A stretch of DNA of 64,000 nt from JANJUO01 sp942492935 (GCA_942492935.1 OW818654.1:62001-126000), one strand, 5' to 3'. Counted from the first letter of the stretch, positions 41,967 through 52,190 are shown. Numbers and translations are program-made. The notes: generated by a model not told the origin, from the letters alone.

Positions 41967-44900
41967 ATGAAAAAGATTTCTAATTTTCTGTATGTGTTGA
42001 TTGGAATAGCAATATTTAGCTTTTCTGTTAATGCTCAAAATTTTTTAACAGAAAACTTTGACGGTACATTTCCTAATACTGGGTGGAGTACTGCAATTCA
42101 GTCGGGTTCGTATAATTGGACAAAAGTTGCTTCAGGTTCCTCACCAACCTGTACTCCTAAAGCTGGTAGTGGAATGATAATGTATCAAAGTTACAATGCT
42201 TCTTCGAATAGTTGTGCAATTCTATCAGCACCTCCACTTAATTTAACTGGAACTTGTAAACCTACTATTTCTTTCTATATGTATGGCGACCCTGGCTATT
42301 CAGGCAATGCAGATAGAATTGAGGTTTATGTTAATAGTACAAATTCTACAAGTACCTGGACTATGGTTGGCTCATTCAACAGATACAACTCTTCAGCGGC
42401 TTGGTACGAAAAAACAGTTGATTTGACAAATTACAGATATGCAACCACTTATATATTTTTCCGCGCTTATTCTATGTATGGAAATAATATCTTTATGGAT
42501 GAATTATCAATTGATGAAAAGGGCTTAAAAGCTGAAGCTAAAATTTCAAGTTTTACTTCTCCTGATTCAAAAAAACCAGTACCAGCTGGCAATGTGTCAA
42601 TTACTGCTGACCTTACAAATACAACCAAAGCTGTTAATATTACAGCTGCTTACATTGATTGGGATGTTAAATACAACAATCAGGTTGTAAATAGCGGTAC
42701 GTATTATTGGACTGGAAATATGAAAGAAGGTGAATCTACTTCATTAAATCTTGGTTCATTCGTATTAAATTATCCACCAACTGGACCTTTTGGTGCTTAT
42801 AGAATTAATACTACTGTTAGAGATGTTGTAGCTGCTGGTTCTTGCGGTTCAAATACAACAATGGCTTACCTTGATGTTTTTGGCGTTTTGAATGACGCTG
42901 GTGTTACTGGAGTTATGGGACCTGTTGAAGGTTTTGGACCTGGCTCTACTCCAGTCAGAGTTCGTGTTAAGAACTATGCACCAAAACCAATTAATTCAGT
43001 TCGTATTCGCTGGATTATTGATGGAGTTGAACAACCTTCATTCACAGCAAGTGGATTAAATATACCATATCTAAGTACAGGCGATATTCTCGTAGGAAAT
43101 TATACATTCTACAATAAAACTCCTATGGGACCTTTCACAGTAAAAGCATGGACTGAAGTTCCAAATGGTGTGATTGATGAAGATAAAACTAACGATGAAT
43201 ATAATGGCGGTATTGGTCCTTCATTTGTTCCAGGTACATATACAATTGGTGGCTATGCAGCTCATTTTGCCAACTTGCAAGATGCTTCATCTTACTTAAG
43301 TGGTAGTGGTGTTTTAGGAACTGGTGATGTAGTATTTGAAATTCGTCCTGGTACTTATACAGGTCAAATTACTGCAAATGCAAGTTTAGCAAATAACAAC
43401 AAAATTGAATTCCGTTCTTCAACTGGTAGAGCAAGTGATGTTACAATTCAACATACACCTTCAGCTGCAAATAACTATGTTATGATGATTGACGGTATGA
43501 AAAATATAACATTGAAAAACATCACCTTCAAAAATACTGCAACTAATTATAGTTTCGCTGGTCGTGTATTAGCTCTTAACAATTGCAGTAATATTAAATT
43601 AGAATATTGTAATGTTTATGGAGTAGCTTCTTCACCACGTGATGTAGCATATTCAAATTTATATATGAATAATACAAATATGGCATACATTTCTAATAAT
43701 ATCATTTTAAATGGTGCTATCGGTATTCGTAATGAAGGTTCTGCTACAATTACGTATTCATCAATTGATAATAATATTATTTCTGATTATAATTGGATGG
43801 GAATCAGCAATAATCTTTCAACAACTGGACACAATGTTGTTATTGCAAATAACGTTATTCGTAATACAAACACAATCAAACCACCTTACGGAATTTCTTC
43901 TGTAAATGGTACTTCAATTACAAATAATATCATTGATGGCTTGACTGGTACTGGAACAGATTCAAAAGAAGCAGGTATTTATTTGGCTGCTACAATTGCA
44001 CCAACTGATTATACTGTTGTAACAGGCAATCAAGTTACTAATCTTGTAAATGTTAATGGTATTTATGCTGAAAACACTAAAGTTAAAATTTTGAAAAATC
44101 TTGTAAATGCTAATTTGACTGCTGCAAGCAATATGAGCTTGTTCAATAATGTAAATACAAGTGGTTATGCTGGAAATAATATGTTTAATGGTGGCAATAT
44201 TTCTGGCTTTAGAAATTCAAATTCAGCTGATTTCTATTTCTTGTACAACACAGTTGTAAACAATTCAACTACTTATCCAAGTGTTTACACTACTGGCACA
44301 AGCGGAATGATTCACAGAAACATATTCCAAAATCTTTCTACAGGACCAGTAACAGATTTTTGGGGAACTTTGAATAACAATGAAAACAACTACTTTACAA
44401 ATGGCGCAACTTTAATTAAATACAATGGAACAGTTTATACATTTGCAGCTTTCCAAGCATTAGGAATTGATGTAAATTCAAGCAATAAAGTTGTAACATT
44501 TGAAGATGCTGCATTAAATAATTTGAAATTGAAATTATACGTAGCAGAATTATTGAAGACTTCAGCTATCGCTGGTTTACCTGAACCAATGAACACAGAT
44601 TTGCAAGCCGCAGATTACGAAGGTAATCCAAGAGCTTCATTCTATATCGGTGCAGATGAAATCAAACTTGAAATAATGATTGATAGACAAAGCGAAGGTA
44701 TAATTGATTGTATTGGTGGATTAGATAATAATATATCAGTATCAGCAAGAATGTCTTATGGTGCAGCACCAACTTACCAATGGGAAAAAGATGGCGTTGC
44801 AATAGCTGGTCAAAACAAAGAAATTATGTTCTTCAATGCAATGAAATTATCAGATAATGGTGTTTATCGTTGTTTAGTAAAAGGACCTGGCGATACAAAA

Positions 44901-46085
44901 GAAAAATATAGCGAACCTGTAACAGTTTATGTTGTAACTCCAACAGAAATTACAGAAGAACCTGCAAACAATATCATTCCATTAGGTGAAACAGCAATGT
45001 TTACATTCCAAGCACACGTAAATGGAAGAAAAGTAGCAGATGCTTTGAAAATGAATGAAATTACAATTCAATGGTACAAAGTAAAAGCTGGTGGCGATGT
45101 TGCATTAGCAGACGATAAACGCATTGCAGGTGCAAAGAGCAACATAGTTTCAATCAAAGAATTTAATGTTGCAGACGAAGGTGAATATTACGCAGTAATT
45201 ACTGGTCTTTGTGGCACAGCAACAACTGCAAAAGCACAGTTGAAGATTGAAGAATTGAAAGTTATGATTGACCAACAACCATTAGCATCAGCAAATTGCG
45301 AAGGCGATGATGTAATTTTCAGTATTGAAGCATCAACACCAAGTGCTAAAGCATTGACTTATCAGTGGTTTAAAGATGGTACAGAAGTAGCTGAAACTTC
45401 AACAACAACTGGAACAAAATCAAAACATTTAACAATATATGGTGCAAAAGCAAGCAATTCAGGAACATATTATTGCGAAGTAACACTTGAAGGTACAGCA
45501 GTAATGGAAAAATCAGCAGATGCTGCATTAACAGTTGGCACAAAACCATCAATCGTAACTCAACCAACAGATGTTGAAGTACAAGTTGGCAAAGCATTCT
45601 CATTAACTGTAGAACTTGATGATGAATCAGACGTAACATTTGAATGGTTTAAATCAGGAACATCAATCGGTACTGCAAAATCATTTAAGAGCAATACTGC
45701 AGTAAGTGAAGATGCAGGAAAATATTGGGTAGTGGCAACAAACAAATGTGGATTTGTAAAATCAGTAGAAGTGAATGTAGTTGTAACAACTGGAACAGTT
45801 GGTGTATTTGATTCTGAAGATGCTGGATATGCGTTAAGCAATGTATTCCCAACTCCTTCAAACGAAGTAGCAAACTTGAATTACACAATTCCAGTAAGCG
45901 GTTTAGTTCGTATTTCAATTGCAGATGTAAATGGCAGTGAAGTAATTGAATTACTAAACGAAACAGTTTCTGCAGGTACAAAATCTTTAGAAATCAATAT
46001 AAATAATTTATCAAACGGTGTATATTTTGTAATAATGAACACTGGTTCAACAAAATTGATGCAAAGATTGACAGTTGTGAAATAA
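41967..46085 (+). CDS. Giant T9SS-secreted adhesin-like protein (MAM/cleaved-adhesin, beta-helix, Ig-like domains)
   Basis: The protein has 1372 aa. The signal peptide ends near NAQ (about 24). Residues about 25-185 resemble a cleaved-adhesin/MAM-like sandwich (TENFDGTFPNTGW...). Residues about 310-415 are a CARDB-like domain (DAGVTGVMGPVEG ... WIIDGVEQPSF). About 430-850 carry right-handed beta-helix repeats (NNIILNGAIGIRNEG, IANNVIRNTN). Four Ig-like domains follow from about 902, 993, 1097 and 1192 (each with YQWEKDG-type Trp and DxGxYxC). A T9SS type A domain ends the protein from about 1284. It is probably a surface adhesin or polysaccharide-binding factor. Confidence 0.87.
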   Translation: MKKISNFLYVLIGIAIFSFSVNAQNFLTENFDGTFPNTGWSTAIQSGSYNWTKVASGSSPTCTPKAGSGMIMYQSYNASSNSCAILSAPPLNLTGTCKPTISFYMYGDPGYSGNADRIEVYVNSTNSTSTWTMVGSFNRYNSSAAWYEKTVDLTNYRYATTYIFFRAYSMYGNNIFMDELSIDEKGLKAEAKISSFTSPDSKKPVPAGNVSITADLTNTTKAVNITAAYIDWDVKYNNQVVNSGTYYWTGNMKEGESTSLNLGSFVLNYPPTGPFGAYRINTTVRDVVAAGSCGSNTTMAYLDVFGVLNDAGVTGVMGPVEGFGPGSTPVRVRVKNYAPKPINSVRIRWIIDGVEQPSFTASGLNIPYLSTGDILVGNYTFYNKTPMGPFTVKAWTEVPNGVIDEDKTNDEYNGGIGPSFVPGTYTIGGYAAHFANLQDASSYLSGSGVLGTGDVVFEIRPGTYTGQITANASLANNNKIEFRSSTGRASDVTIQHTPSAANNYVMMIDGMKNITLKNITFKNTATNYSFAGRVLALNNCSNIKLEYCNVYGVASSPRDVAYSNLYMNNTNMAYISNNIILNGAIGIRNEGSATITYSSIDNNIISDYNWMGISNNLSTTGHNVVIANNVIRNTNTIKPPYGISSVNGTSITNNIIDGLTGTGTDSKEAGIYLAATIAPTDYTVVTGNQVTNLVNVNGIYAENTKVKILKNLVNANLTAASNMSLFNNVNTSGYAGNNMFNGGNISGFRNSNSADFYFLYNTVVNNSTTYPSVYTTGTSGMIHRNIFQNLSTGPVTDFWGTLNNNENNYFTNGATLIKYNGTVYTFAAFQALGIDVNSSNKVVTFEDAALNNLKLKLYVAELLKTSAIAGLPEPMNTDLQAADYEGNPRASFYIGADEIKLEIMIDRQSEGIIDCIGGLDNNISVSARMSYGAAPTYQWEKDGVAIAGQNKEIMFFNAMKLSDNGVYRCLVKGPGDTKEKYSEPVTVYVVTPTEITEEPANNIIPLGETAMFTFQAHVNGRKVADALKMNEITIQWYKVKAGGDVALADDKRIAGAKSNIVSIKEFNVADEGEYYAVITGLCGTATTAKAQLKIEELKVMIDQQPLASANCEGDDVIFSIEASTPSAKALTYQWFKDGTEVAETSTTTGTKSKHLTIYGAKASNSGTYYCEVTLEGTAVMEKSADAALTVGTKPSIVTQPTDVEVQVGKAFSLTVELDDESDVTFEWFKSGTSIGTAKSFKSNTAVSEDAGKYWVVATNKCGFVKSVEVNVVVTTGTVGVFDSEDAGYALSNVFPTPSNEVANLNYTIPVSGLVRISIADVNGSEVIELLNETVSAGTKSLEININNLSNGVYFVIMNTGSTKLMQRLTVVK

Positions 46086-46107
46086 TTCAATTTCACAATA
46101 AAATATT

Positions 46108-46139
46108 AAAAAAAGGGAAGCTTATGCTTCCCTTTTTTT
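46108..46139 (+). terminator. Intrinsic terminator after the adhesin gene
   Basis: Fourteen-base perfect arms (GGGAAGC / GCTTCCC extended by A and T runs) with a TTAT loop. Confidence 0.9.
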
Positions 46140-46300
46140 GTGAATTATGTGATATTACGATTGTTGAGGTCTTTGTAATTGTTCAGTTATTTTCAAATTT
46201 TTTTGAAACATTAAAGACTTTCTAATATGTACAATATTAGATTATTTTCAATATTAATGTTGAGAAATATTTATATATATAAATCACTTATAGAATAATT

Positions 46301-46345
46301 GATTCTGAAACGAGTCCAGAACGACAACTTATGAGACAGCCACAA
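46301..46345. repeat. Fragment of the GGGGCTGTCTCA-type MITE
   Basis: Read on the minus strand, GTGGCTGTCTCATAAGTTGT then CTGGACTCGTTTCAGAATC matches the left end of the 14607-14741 element. Confidence 0.55.
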
Positions 46346-46383
46346 TGAATTTCCAGTAGGATAATATATGTTAGTTTATTCTT

Positions 46384-48390
46384 CTATTTCATTGGTGTTT
46401 CTATTCTAATATCGACTCTTCGGGAATAGAATCTTCCTTCGGGAGTATCGTTATTGAATGTATTCAAATCTATGCCAAATCCTTCATATTTCACATTATT
46501 ATTTATGAAAAATTCCGAAACTGTACTTGCTCTTTCTGTTGATAATCTAAGATTGTGTTCTTCAGTTCCAGTTCTGTCAGTATAACCAGTTACAAAAATT
46601 TCTGAATCATCATCAAGTTTTTCTTTAATCATTCTTATAATATTAGAATTTACTTCACTCAATCTGAATTTATCAAATTGGAAATAAACAAGCATATATC
46701 TATCAACAAATTTACCATTTTCAATATTTCTGATTTTCTTTGAAATAGTTTTATAGATTACTTTCATTTTTTTCTTATCTGAATTTGCATTTTGACCAAT
46801 AATATTTTCAGCATCAATTTTATAAAAAATATGTTCAGGAGAAGAAACGAAGTCTGTTAAATCTGGTTTCCAAACATAGAAATTTTTATTCTGAAATTCT
46901 GAATAGTTTATTCGCTTTTTTTTGCTTGATTCAATTGAAATTGTGCCATCTTTAATAGTAGTGTCACTTTTGATAGATGGATAATAGTGAATTATAGATG
47001 GTGTGATTGTTGTTAATGTATCGTTTATTTCAATTGGAGCAATAATATTCCAATTATCGGGAATAATTTCAACTCTTCTATTTTCTTCGTTTCCATCTGA
47101 ATGGTCTGTGTTTGAGTAATTTGAAGGCAGATTTCTGTATTTAATTGTCATTCTTTTTCTTTCAATATCCCACACATTTTCAAGATAATTCCTAACTGTA
47201 ATTGCTCTATTTTCTGACAATTCTATATTGTTCTTTTCATTATTTCCATCATTAGAACCCTCAAGAATTATCTTAGAATCAGGAAACATTTTCATTCTGA
47301 AGCCAACTATATTAAGCAAATGATAATATGTTTCAATTACAGATAATTTTTTAATTTGTGCTAAATTAAATTTTTCTGTTTCAATTGTAGTCAATTTTGA
47401 ATATTTGTCATCCAATGTATAATTATTTTCAGCAAAGAAAATATACGGCAATAATGGTCTAAAATCATTACTCAAATTTTGCTCTACAAGTACTTCTTCT
47501 ACATCATATTCTCTATTGAATTTATCAGTTGCTTTTGCCAATATATCTGCTTCAATATGATAAGTTTTTTCAATTTTAACAATTTTATCAGGAATAATTT
47601 CAGGGATTTCTTCATATAAATCAATGATTTCAACAGGATTATATTTTACAGCAAGACCCAAACGAAGAACGTCAGCTTTCCAATATCTTGTTTCATATAG
47701 GTCGGTAAGATATGGATTAAAAAACAATTCTAAATTCCCAGTAAATGCATTTTTTTTATCTAATGGAAATTTATAACTTATCCCTAATGAGAACGCAAAT
47801 ACAAAATCAGAAGTTTTTTCTAATATACCATCATTTACTAATCGCGTACGTTTTCCATTCTCGAAAGTTCCGGCACTTGGCTCGATAATTTTCTCGAAAT
47901 GTTCATAATTACTTAAAATGCTATAAAATCCAGCCACAAAACCTGTGTGAACGGAAAAATTATTTAGCAAATTGAAATTTGCTAATGGTTCAAGAGAAAG
48001 ATACGACAAATCAGTTGATAATTGATGTACAAACAGCCCTTTCACGGATTTTCCATCAATATTAACTAATTGACTTTGTAAAGCAGACAATTCACCATTC
48101 AAAGCATAGTAACCTAATCTACTGCCAAAGCTAACAATTTTGCTAAATTCATATTCGTAAATTCCACCAAAATTGATGCCCATGCCTTCTCCACTTTGAA
48201 ACTCTGGACAGCACGATGCGACTTCATCTAAATCTTGAAATTTGGGCTTATAATAATTCTTTCCCAAATGAAAAAACAAACCGTAATTATGCAATGATTT
48301 GGTAGTATCGGATTGAATTAATTTATACTCTTTTCCGTAAGAAAATGTCAAAAAAGTAAACAATAATAGTAATAGCGATGTTAATTTCAT
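46384..48390 (-). CDS. OmpA-family outer-membrane protein with two OmpA-like domains
   Basis: The product (668 aa) has a signal peptide (ending SYG) and a beta-barrel-like N-terminal region to about 255. Residues about 360-460 resemble a first OmpA-like unit (GFRMKMFPDSKIILEGSNDG ... LSENRAITVRNYLENVW ... ENRRVEIIPDN). Residues about 560-668 are a clear OmpA C-terminal domain (YFQFDKFRLSEVN, VTGYTDRTGTEEHNLRLSTERASTV, SRRVDIRIETP), expected to bind peptidoglycan. The gene overlaps the upstream T9SS gene by four bases, making a coupled outer-surface pair. Confidence 0.88.
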   Translation of the reverse strand: MKLTSLLLLLFTFLTFSYGKEYKLIQSDTTKSLHNYGLFFHLGKNYYKPKFQDLDEVASCCPEFQSGEGMGINFGGIYEYEFSKIVSFGSRLGYYALNGELSALQSQLVNIDGKSVKGLFVHQLSTDLSYLSLEPLANFNLLNNFSVHTGFVAGFYSILSNYEHFEKIIEPSAGTFENGKRTRLVNDGILEKTSDFVFAFSLGISYKFPLDKKNAFTGNLELFFNPYLTDLYETRYWKADVLRLGLAVKYNPVEIIDLYEEIPEIIPDKIVKIEKTYHIEADILAKATDKFNREYDVEEVLVEQNLSNDFRPLLPYIFFAENNYTLDDKYSKLTTIETEKFNLAQIKKLSVIETYYHLLNIVGFRMKMFPDSKIILEGSNDGNNEKNNIELSENRAITVRNYLENVWDIERKRMTIKYRNLPSNYSNTDHSDGNEENRRVEIIPDNWNIIAPIEINDTLTTITPSIIHYYPSIKSDTTIKDGTISIESSKKKRINYSEFQNKNFYVWKPDLTDFVSSPEHIFYKIDAENIIGQNANSDKKKMKVIYKTISKKIRNIENGKFVDRYMLVYFQFDKFRLSEVNSNIIRMIKEKLDDDSEIFVTGYTDRTGTEEHNLRLSTERASTVSEFFINNNVKYEGFGIDLNTFNNDTPEGRFYSRRVDIRIETPMK

Positions 48391-51155
48391 TTGCTTATAA
48401 TAAATTTATTTGTATAAATATTGTATCCATTCGATATTTTGATGAAATAAATTCCATTTTCAAAATTATATGTATCAATCAATAATGCAGTTTTTCTATT
48501 TGCAATTGGATCAAATTCCCTGCTTAGAATCAGCTTACCCAAAATATCAATAACTTCAAAAGTAATGCTTTCATTTTCGTTAGAATAATATTCGAAATTC
48601 AATAAGTTATTTGCAGGATTTGGATAAAGCATAATTTTTTGATTTGCATTACCAGACAAAAACAATCTCGAAATACTGTCAGCTCTACAAATATCAGTAG
48701 GAATATATAGGGAATTAATAGTTTCTTTATTATAATCGCAATTTGTCCAATAAAATTCTTCAAATTCAATTAATGTAGAATCGGCATCACCGAGTGTAGC
48801 GATAAAGGTAAGAGAATCAAGATAATTAATACTATTGTTATACTTCTTTTCGATTGTAATGAACCTATCTTTTCCTGAAATAATACCAAATTCGCTATCT
48901 TCGAGTGGAACAAGTAAAGATTTATTCAATTTTAATTGTGTGTAGAATTTATCAAAAACACAATCATTCATAAAAGATGAACTGTCAATCTGGATATAGA
49001 CAGTTATAATTTCAGCATTATTTGAATAATAAATCTTTTTATCAAATGATATTCTTGTAAATGGTCGAATTTTCTCAACAACGAAAGGAATTGCACTATT
49101 TATACATCCATTTGAATCGGTTACAGATACTGAATAAACACCTTCATCTTTAACTATAATACTTGCTGTTGAATCTCCAGTTGACCATTTTATATTTGGA
49201 TAATTAGAATCTACACTTAAAACAATGCTATCGCAAGTACATAGAGGTAGATTTCTATTTCCAATAATTAATGGTTCAGGCAAAGGGTTTACTTGAACAA
49301 AAATACTATCACTTCTTGTACATCCGATGGAATCTGTAACGGTTAAATATAGATAATTTGATTCAATCGGCAAGAAAGCCAAAGAAGAATCATTCGGGAA
49401 ATTTACATCACTATCAAATTCCCAATTGAAATTCAATGGCATTCGTCCTGATAAAATATTTACATCAACAAAAACAGAATCTCCAAAACAATTTGCAACG
49501 CTATCAACAAGTGTAATGCTTATAGGTTCAGGAACATTAATAGATAACTCTGCTTCTGTAATACATCCTTTTGCATCTGTAACAGTAATTTTAAGATTAA
49601 CTGTTGAATCTATTAATAATTGTTGATTTTGACTATTCGGGTTTTGGAAATATTGGTTTGGAGTCCATTGTATATTATATGGCTCTTGACCGCCACTAAT
49701 TGTTGGTATAATTTCAAATAAAGTACCCGAGCAAATTGTAGTATCTGAAATTAAAACTACATCTGCACCCTCTGACATTAATACTTTTACTTTTCTCGAT
49801 TCAATACAACCAAATCTATCAGATACAGTAAGTAAATATTCAATTTCTGAAGTTGTTGTTACAAAAGGATTAGCAATTGTTGGGTCAGATAATCCAGTTG
49901 GAGGTTCCCAAAGATATGTAAAAGGCATACCTTCACCAGTTGCAACTCCACCAATTTTAGTTGGAGTTCCACCGCAAACTAAAGCTAAAGTATCGAAATC
50001 TAATTTTGGAGGATTGATTGCAGTCAAAGTAATTGTATCATTTTTTGTGATACAATCATCACCAATAGATGAATGACAAATATACTTTTGAATTGAGTCG
50101 AGTTTAACTTGCAAAAAATTTCCAGAGCTAATATAATCCCCAGAAATATTTGTCCAATAAACTGAATCTGCATTAGTATTTACTACAACATCAACTATGG
50201 TACCTTTACAAGCAGAATCTTTCAATATGTTACTATTTATTTCATTTTTAATGACAACAGGACAGCCAGTACAAAGAGTACTTTGATAATATATACCAAT
50301 CAATGAAATTGAAAAGAAATCCGAAACAGCAGGATATGCTAAGTATTTTGATTCAAGTCCAAATTGTGAATTTACTTGCCCTTGTGTTATCATTTGATTT
50401 ATTTCAAACATAGAAAAAAATTCACGATTCATCAAAATATCAGTATTATTCATTCTTACAAATACATTAAAATCCCAATTTCCCGCACCTTGCTTATGAG
50501 GTTGCAAATCTGAAACTAACATAAATGCTTTACCATCATTATCAGTCTCACACACATCTAAAGGAGATAAATTCTTATAATACTGTTTTGGATTAGTTAC
50601 CAAACCATAATTAATATATAGATGTCCTTCGTAGTCGGCTTTCAAATCAGAATGGCATACAAATAAACAAATACCATCAGTTTCCCAATCATTAGTGCTG
50701 ACCGAAAATGAGTAGTCCCCATTAATTGTAATCAAGTCAGTAACATCAGCAAGAAAACTTCTTGTTCCAACTTCAGCCCAAGCTTTTGCTCTATCTTCAC
50801 CAATCATTTGAGCTTCCACCTTGAAAGATTTTCCATTTGGGTCAATTATATTAACTGCAGGAACAAGCGGGGAGTTTTCCTTAAATGATACTGTCCAGAT
50901 AATAAATGCTTTTTCAACCTTATAACATTCACCAGATTTTAATTCTGTAATATTAAATTTAACTGGCTGAGTACCAACCGGCAATGGCAAAGACGCTAAA
51001 TCAGTTCTTGAGGCAATTTTTGCAGTTTTGAAAAAGTAATTCAAACCGCATCTACTTATACTCAAATCAGATTTATCTAAATCTTGCCCATATAATTCAA
51101 ACATTAGAGATTGAATTATAAAAATTATTGCTAATATTTTTATTTTTTTTATCAT
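48387..51155 (-). CDS. Large T9SS-secreted protein with PKD/SprB-like domains
   Basis: The protein has about 922 aa: a signal peptide, an N-terminal domain of about 280 residues (WTVSFKENSPLVPAVNI, SVSTNDWETDGICLFVCH, HLYINYGLV), and then several cysteine-containing PKD/SprB-like domains of about 80 residues each (CSGTLFEIIPTISGGQEPYN, VTDAKGCITEAELSI, CFGDSVFVDVNILSGRMPLN, VTDSIGCTRSDSIFV, VSVTDSNGCINSA). It ends in a T9SS type A domain (IMLYPNPANNLLNFEY...NGYNIYTNKFIISK). I choose the ATG at 51155, preceded by GGGTGAT; GTG at 51179 and ATG at 51158 are alternatives. Its last bases overlap the OmpA-like gene (ATGA). Confidence 0.84.
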   Translation of the reverse strand: MIKKIKILAIIFIIQSLMFELYGQDLDKSDLSISRCGLNYFFKTAKIASRTDLASLPLPVGTQPVKFNITELKSGECYKVEKAFIIWTVSFKENSPLVPAVNIIDPNGKSFKVEAQMIGEDRAKAWAEVGTRSFLADVTDLITINGDYSFSVSTNDWETDGICLFVCHSDLKADYEGHLYINYGLVTNPKQYYKNLSPLDVCETDNDGKAFMLVSDLQPHKQGAGNWDFNVFVRMNNTDILMNREFFSMFEINQMITQGQVNSQFGLESKYLAYPAVSDFFSISLIGIYYQSTLCTGCPVVIKNEINSNILKDSACKGTIVDVVVNTNADSVYWTNISGDYISSGNFLQVKLDSIQKYICHSSIGDDCITKNDTITLTAINPPKLDFDTLALVCGGTPTKIGGVATGEGMPFTYLWEPPTGLSDPTIANPFVTTTSEIEYLLTVSDRFGCIESRKVKVLMSEGADVVLISDTTICSGTLFEIIPTISGGQEPYNIQWTPNQYFQNPNSQNQQLLIDSTVNLKITVTDAKGCITEAELSINVPEPISITLVDSVANCFGDSVFVDVNILSGRMPLNFNWEFDSDVNFPNDSSLAFLPIESNYLYLTVTDSIGCTRSDSIFVQVNPLPEPLIIGNRNLPLCTCDSIVLSVDSNYPNIKWSTGDSTASIIVKDEGVYSVSVTDSNGCINSAIPFVVEKIRPFTRISFDKKIYYSNNAEIITVYIQIDSSSFMNDCVFDKFYTQLKLNKSLLVPLEDSEFGIISGKDRFITIEKKYNNSINYLDSLTFIATLGDADSTLIEFEEFYWTNCDYNKETINSLYIPTDICRADSISRLFLSGNANQKIMLYPNPANNLLNFEYYSNENESITFEVIDILGKLILSREFDPIANRKTALLIDTYNFENGIYFIKISNGYNIYTNKFIISK

Positions 51156-51220
51156 CATATCACCCACACAAATATACACTTAAAACTCAAAATATTTGCA
51201 GTTTATGAAAAAAAAATATT

Positions 51221-51648
51221 TTGTAACCACTCAACCGAATTGAAATTTTTCAATTTGCAATGTTATTTGAATGAAAAAATGTATATTTGGCACAATATGA
51301 AAATAATCATAACATGAAATTACTTAAAAATCCAGTTAGGGATTAAATGTTTGTAAACCCCACATTTCGACAAGCTCAGTGCAACGCCTGACCTTCCCCA
51401 AGGGGAAGGAACTGGCGTAAGTCCAGCAATCCCAGAGGGATTGAATAATTGTAAACCCCACCTAAATCCTCCCCAAGTGGAGGACTTTACATATTATTCC
51501 TCCCCTTGGGGAGGTTAGGCGTTGCACTGAGCTTGTCGAAGTGTGGGGTTTCTTCTTACAAACATTTATTCCCGATGGGAATTTCAAGGAATTTCTTTCA
51601 AATTAACGAAATTTTATTTATTGGTGGCCAGCTGAGTAGTCACAATTA
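51221..51648. mobile_element. Full-length fold-back MITE-like element, copy B (inverted)
   Basis: Its sequence is the reverse complement of 31071-31587 with few differences, minus the about 100-bp internal insert. The ends read AACCACTCAACC and AGTAGTCAC. The same hairpin words and the two arms with CACATTTCGACAAGCTCAG and TTGTCGAAGTGTGG are present. No ORF with support lies inside. The rest of 51156-52190 is AT-rich; the 66-codon ORF at 51823 has no homology or SD support. Confidence 0.78.
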
Positions 51649-52056
51649 ATTCATTATCCAATTATTATTTCTTGATAAATATCAGAACCGCTCAGTCAGT
51701 CATTAGGAAAAAAGTGTGAAATCCATATTTATCAACAAATTATAATAGATTCCTCTCTTTTGTCGGAATGACATTTTTTGAGTTGAAAATATTGAGGCAA
51801 CGTCAAATTTATTCTACTTTATTTGAAAGCAATTGGGTATAGAAAGTCAATTGCAGAAATAATAGAGCCAACTGATACTTCAAATCTACCTAAAAATAAT
51901 GCTTGTAGTATAATAGATGTTCGCATCTGTTATTCAAATATACATAAAATTTATATAATTATTCAAATACCAATAAGAATCAGGCATAAATTCAAAACGA
52001 AAAAAATTTCAAATAACTACTAAAAAACATAATTAATTAAAAAAATATTTATTTTC

Positions 52057-52087
52057 TTTGATAGAACCTTAAATTTTCGTAATTTTG
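52057..52087 (+). promoter_or_regulatory. Consensus promoter for the nusA-infB operon
   Basis: TTTG at 52057-52060, 19 nt, TAATTTTG at 52080-52087; identical spacing and -7 sequence to the promoters at 15634 and 23085. Confidence 0.68.
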
Positions 52088-52106
52088 TAAGTGTTTTGTG
52101 TGGTTT

Positions 52107-52128
52107 TGGGCTTATTAAGCCCATTTTT
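52107..52128 (+). terminator. Terminator-like hairpin in the nusA leader (possible attenuator)
   Basis: TGGGCTTA and TAAGCCCA form a perfect 8-bp stem immediately followed by TTTTT, 63 nt before the nusA start and about 20 nt after the predicted -7 box. It has the form of an intrinsic terminator inside the leader. Confidence 0.6.
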
Positions 52129-52190
52129 ATTATTTTTGATTATTTTAAAATTAAAAATATATTTGATAACTTATTTATAGTAGAAGAAAT

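Noticed and set aside
45370..46096. Several antisense ORFs under the end of the adhesin gene
   Set aside because: They mirror the low-complexity codon use of the Ig-like domains; no SD, no domain, and the plus-strand frame is clearly coding.
51823..52023. 66-codon ORF downstream of the MITE copy B
   Set aside because: Low-complexity Ile-rich protein, no SD-like GGA, no recognisable domain; too weak to call.
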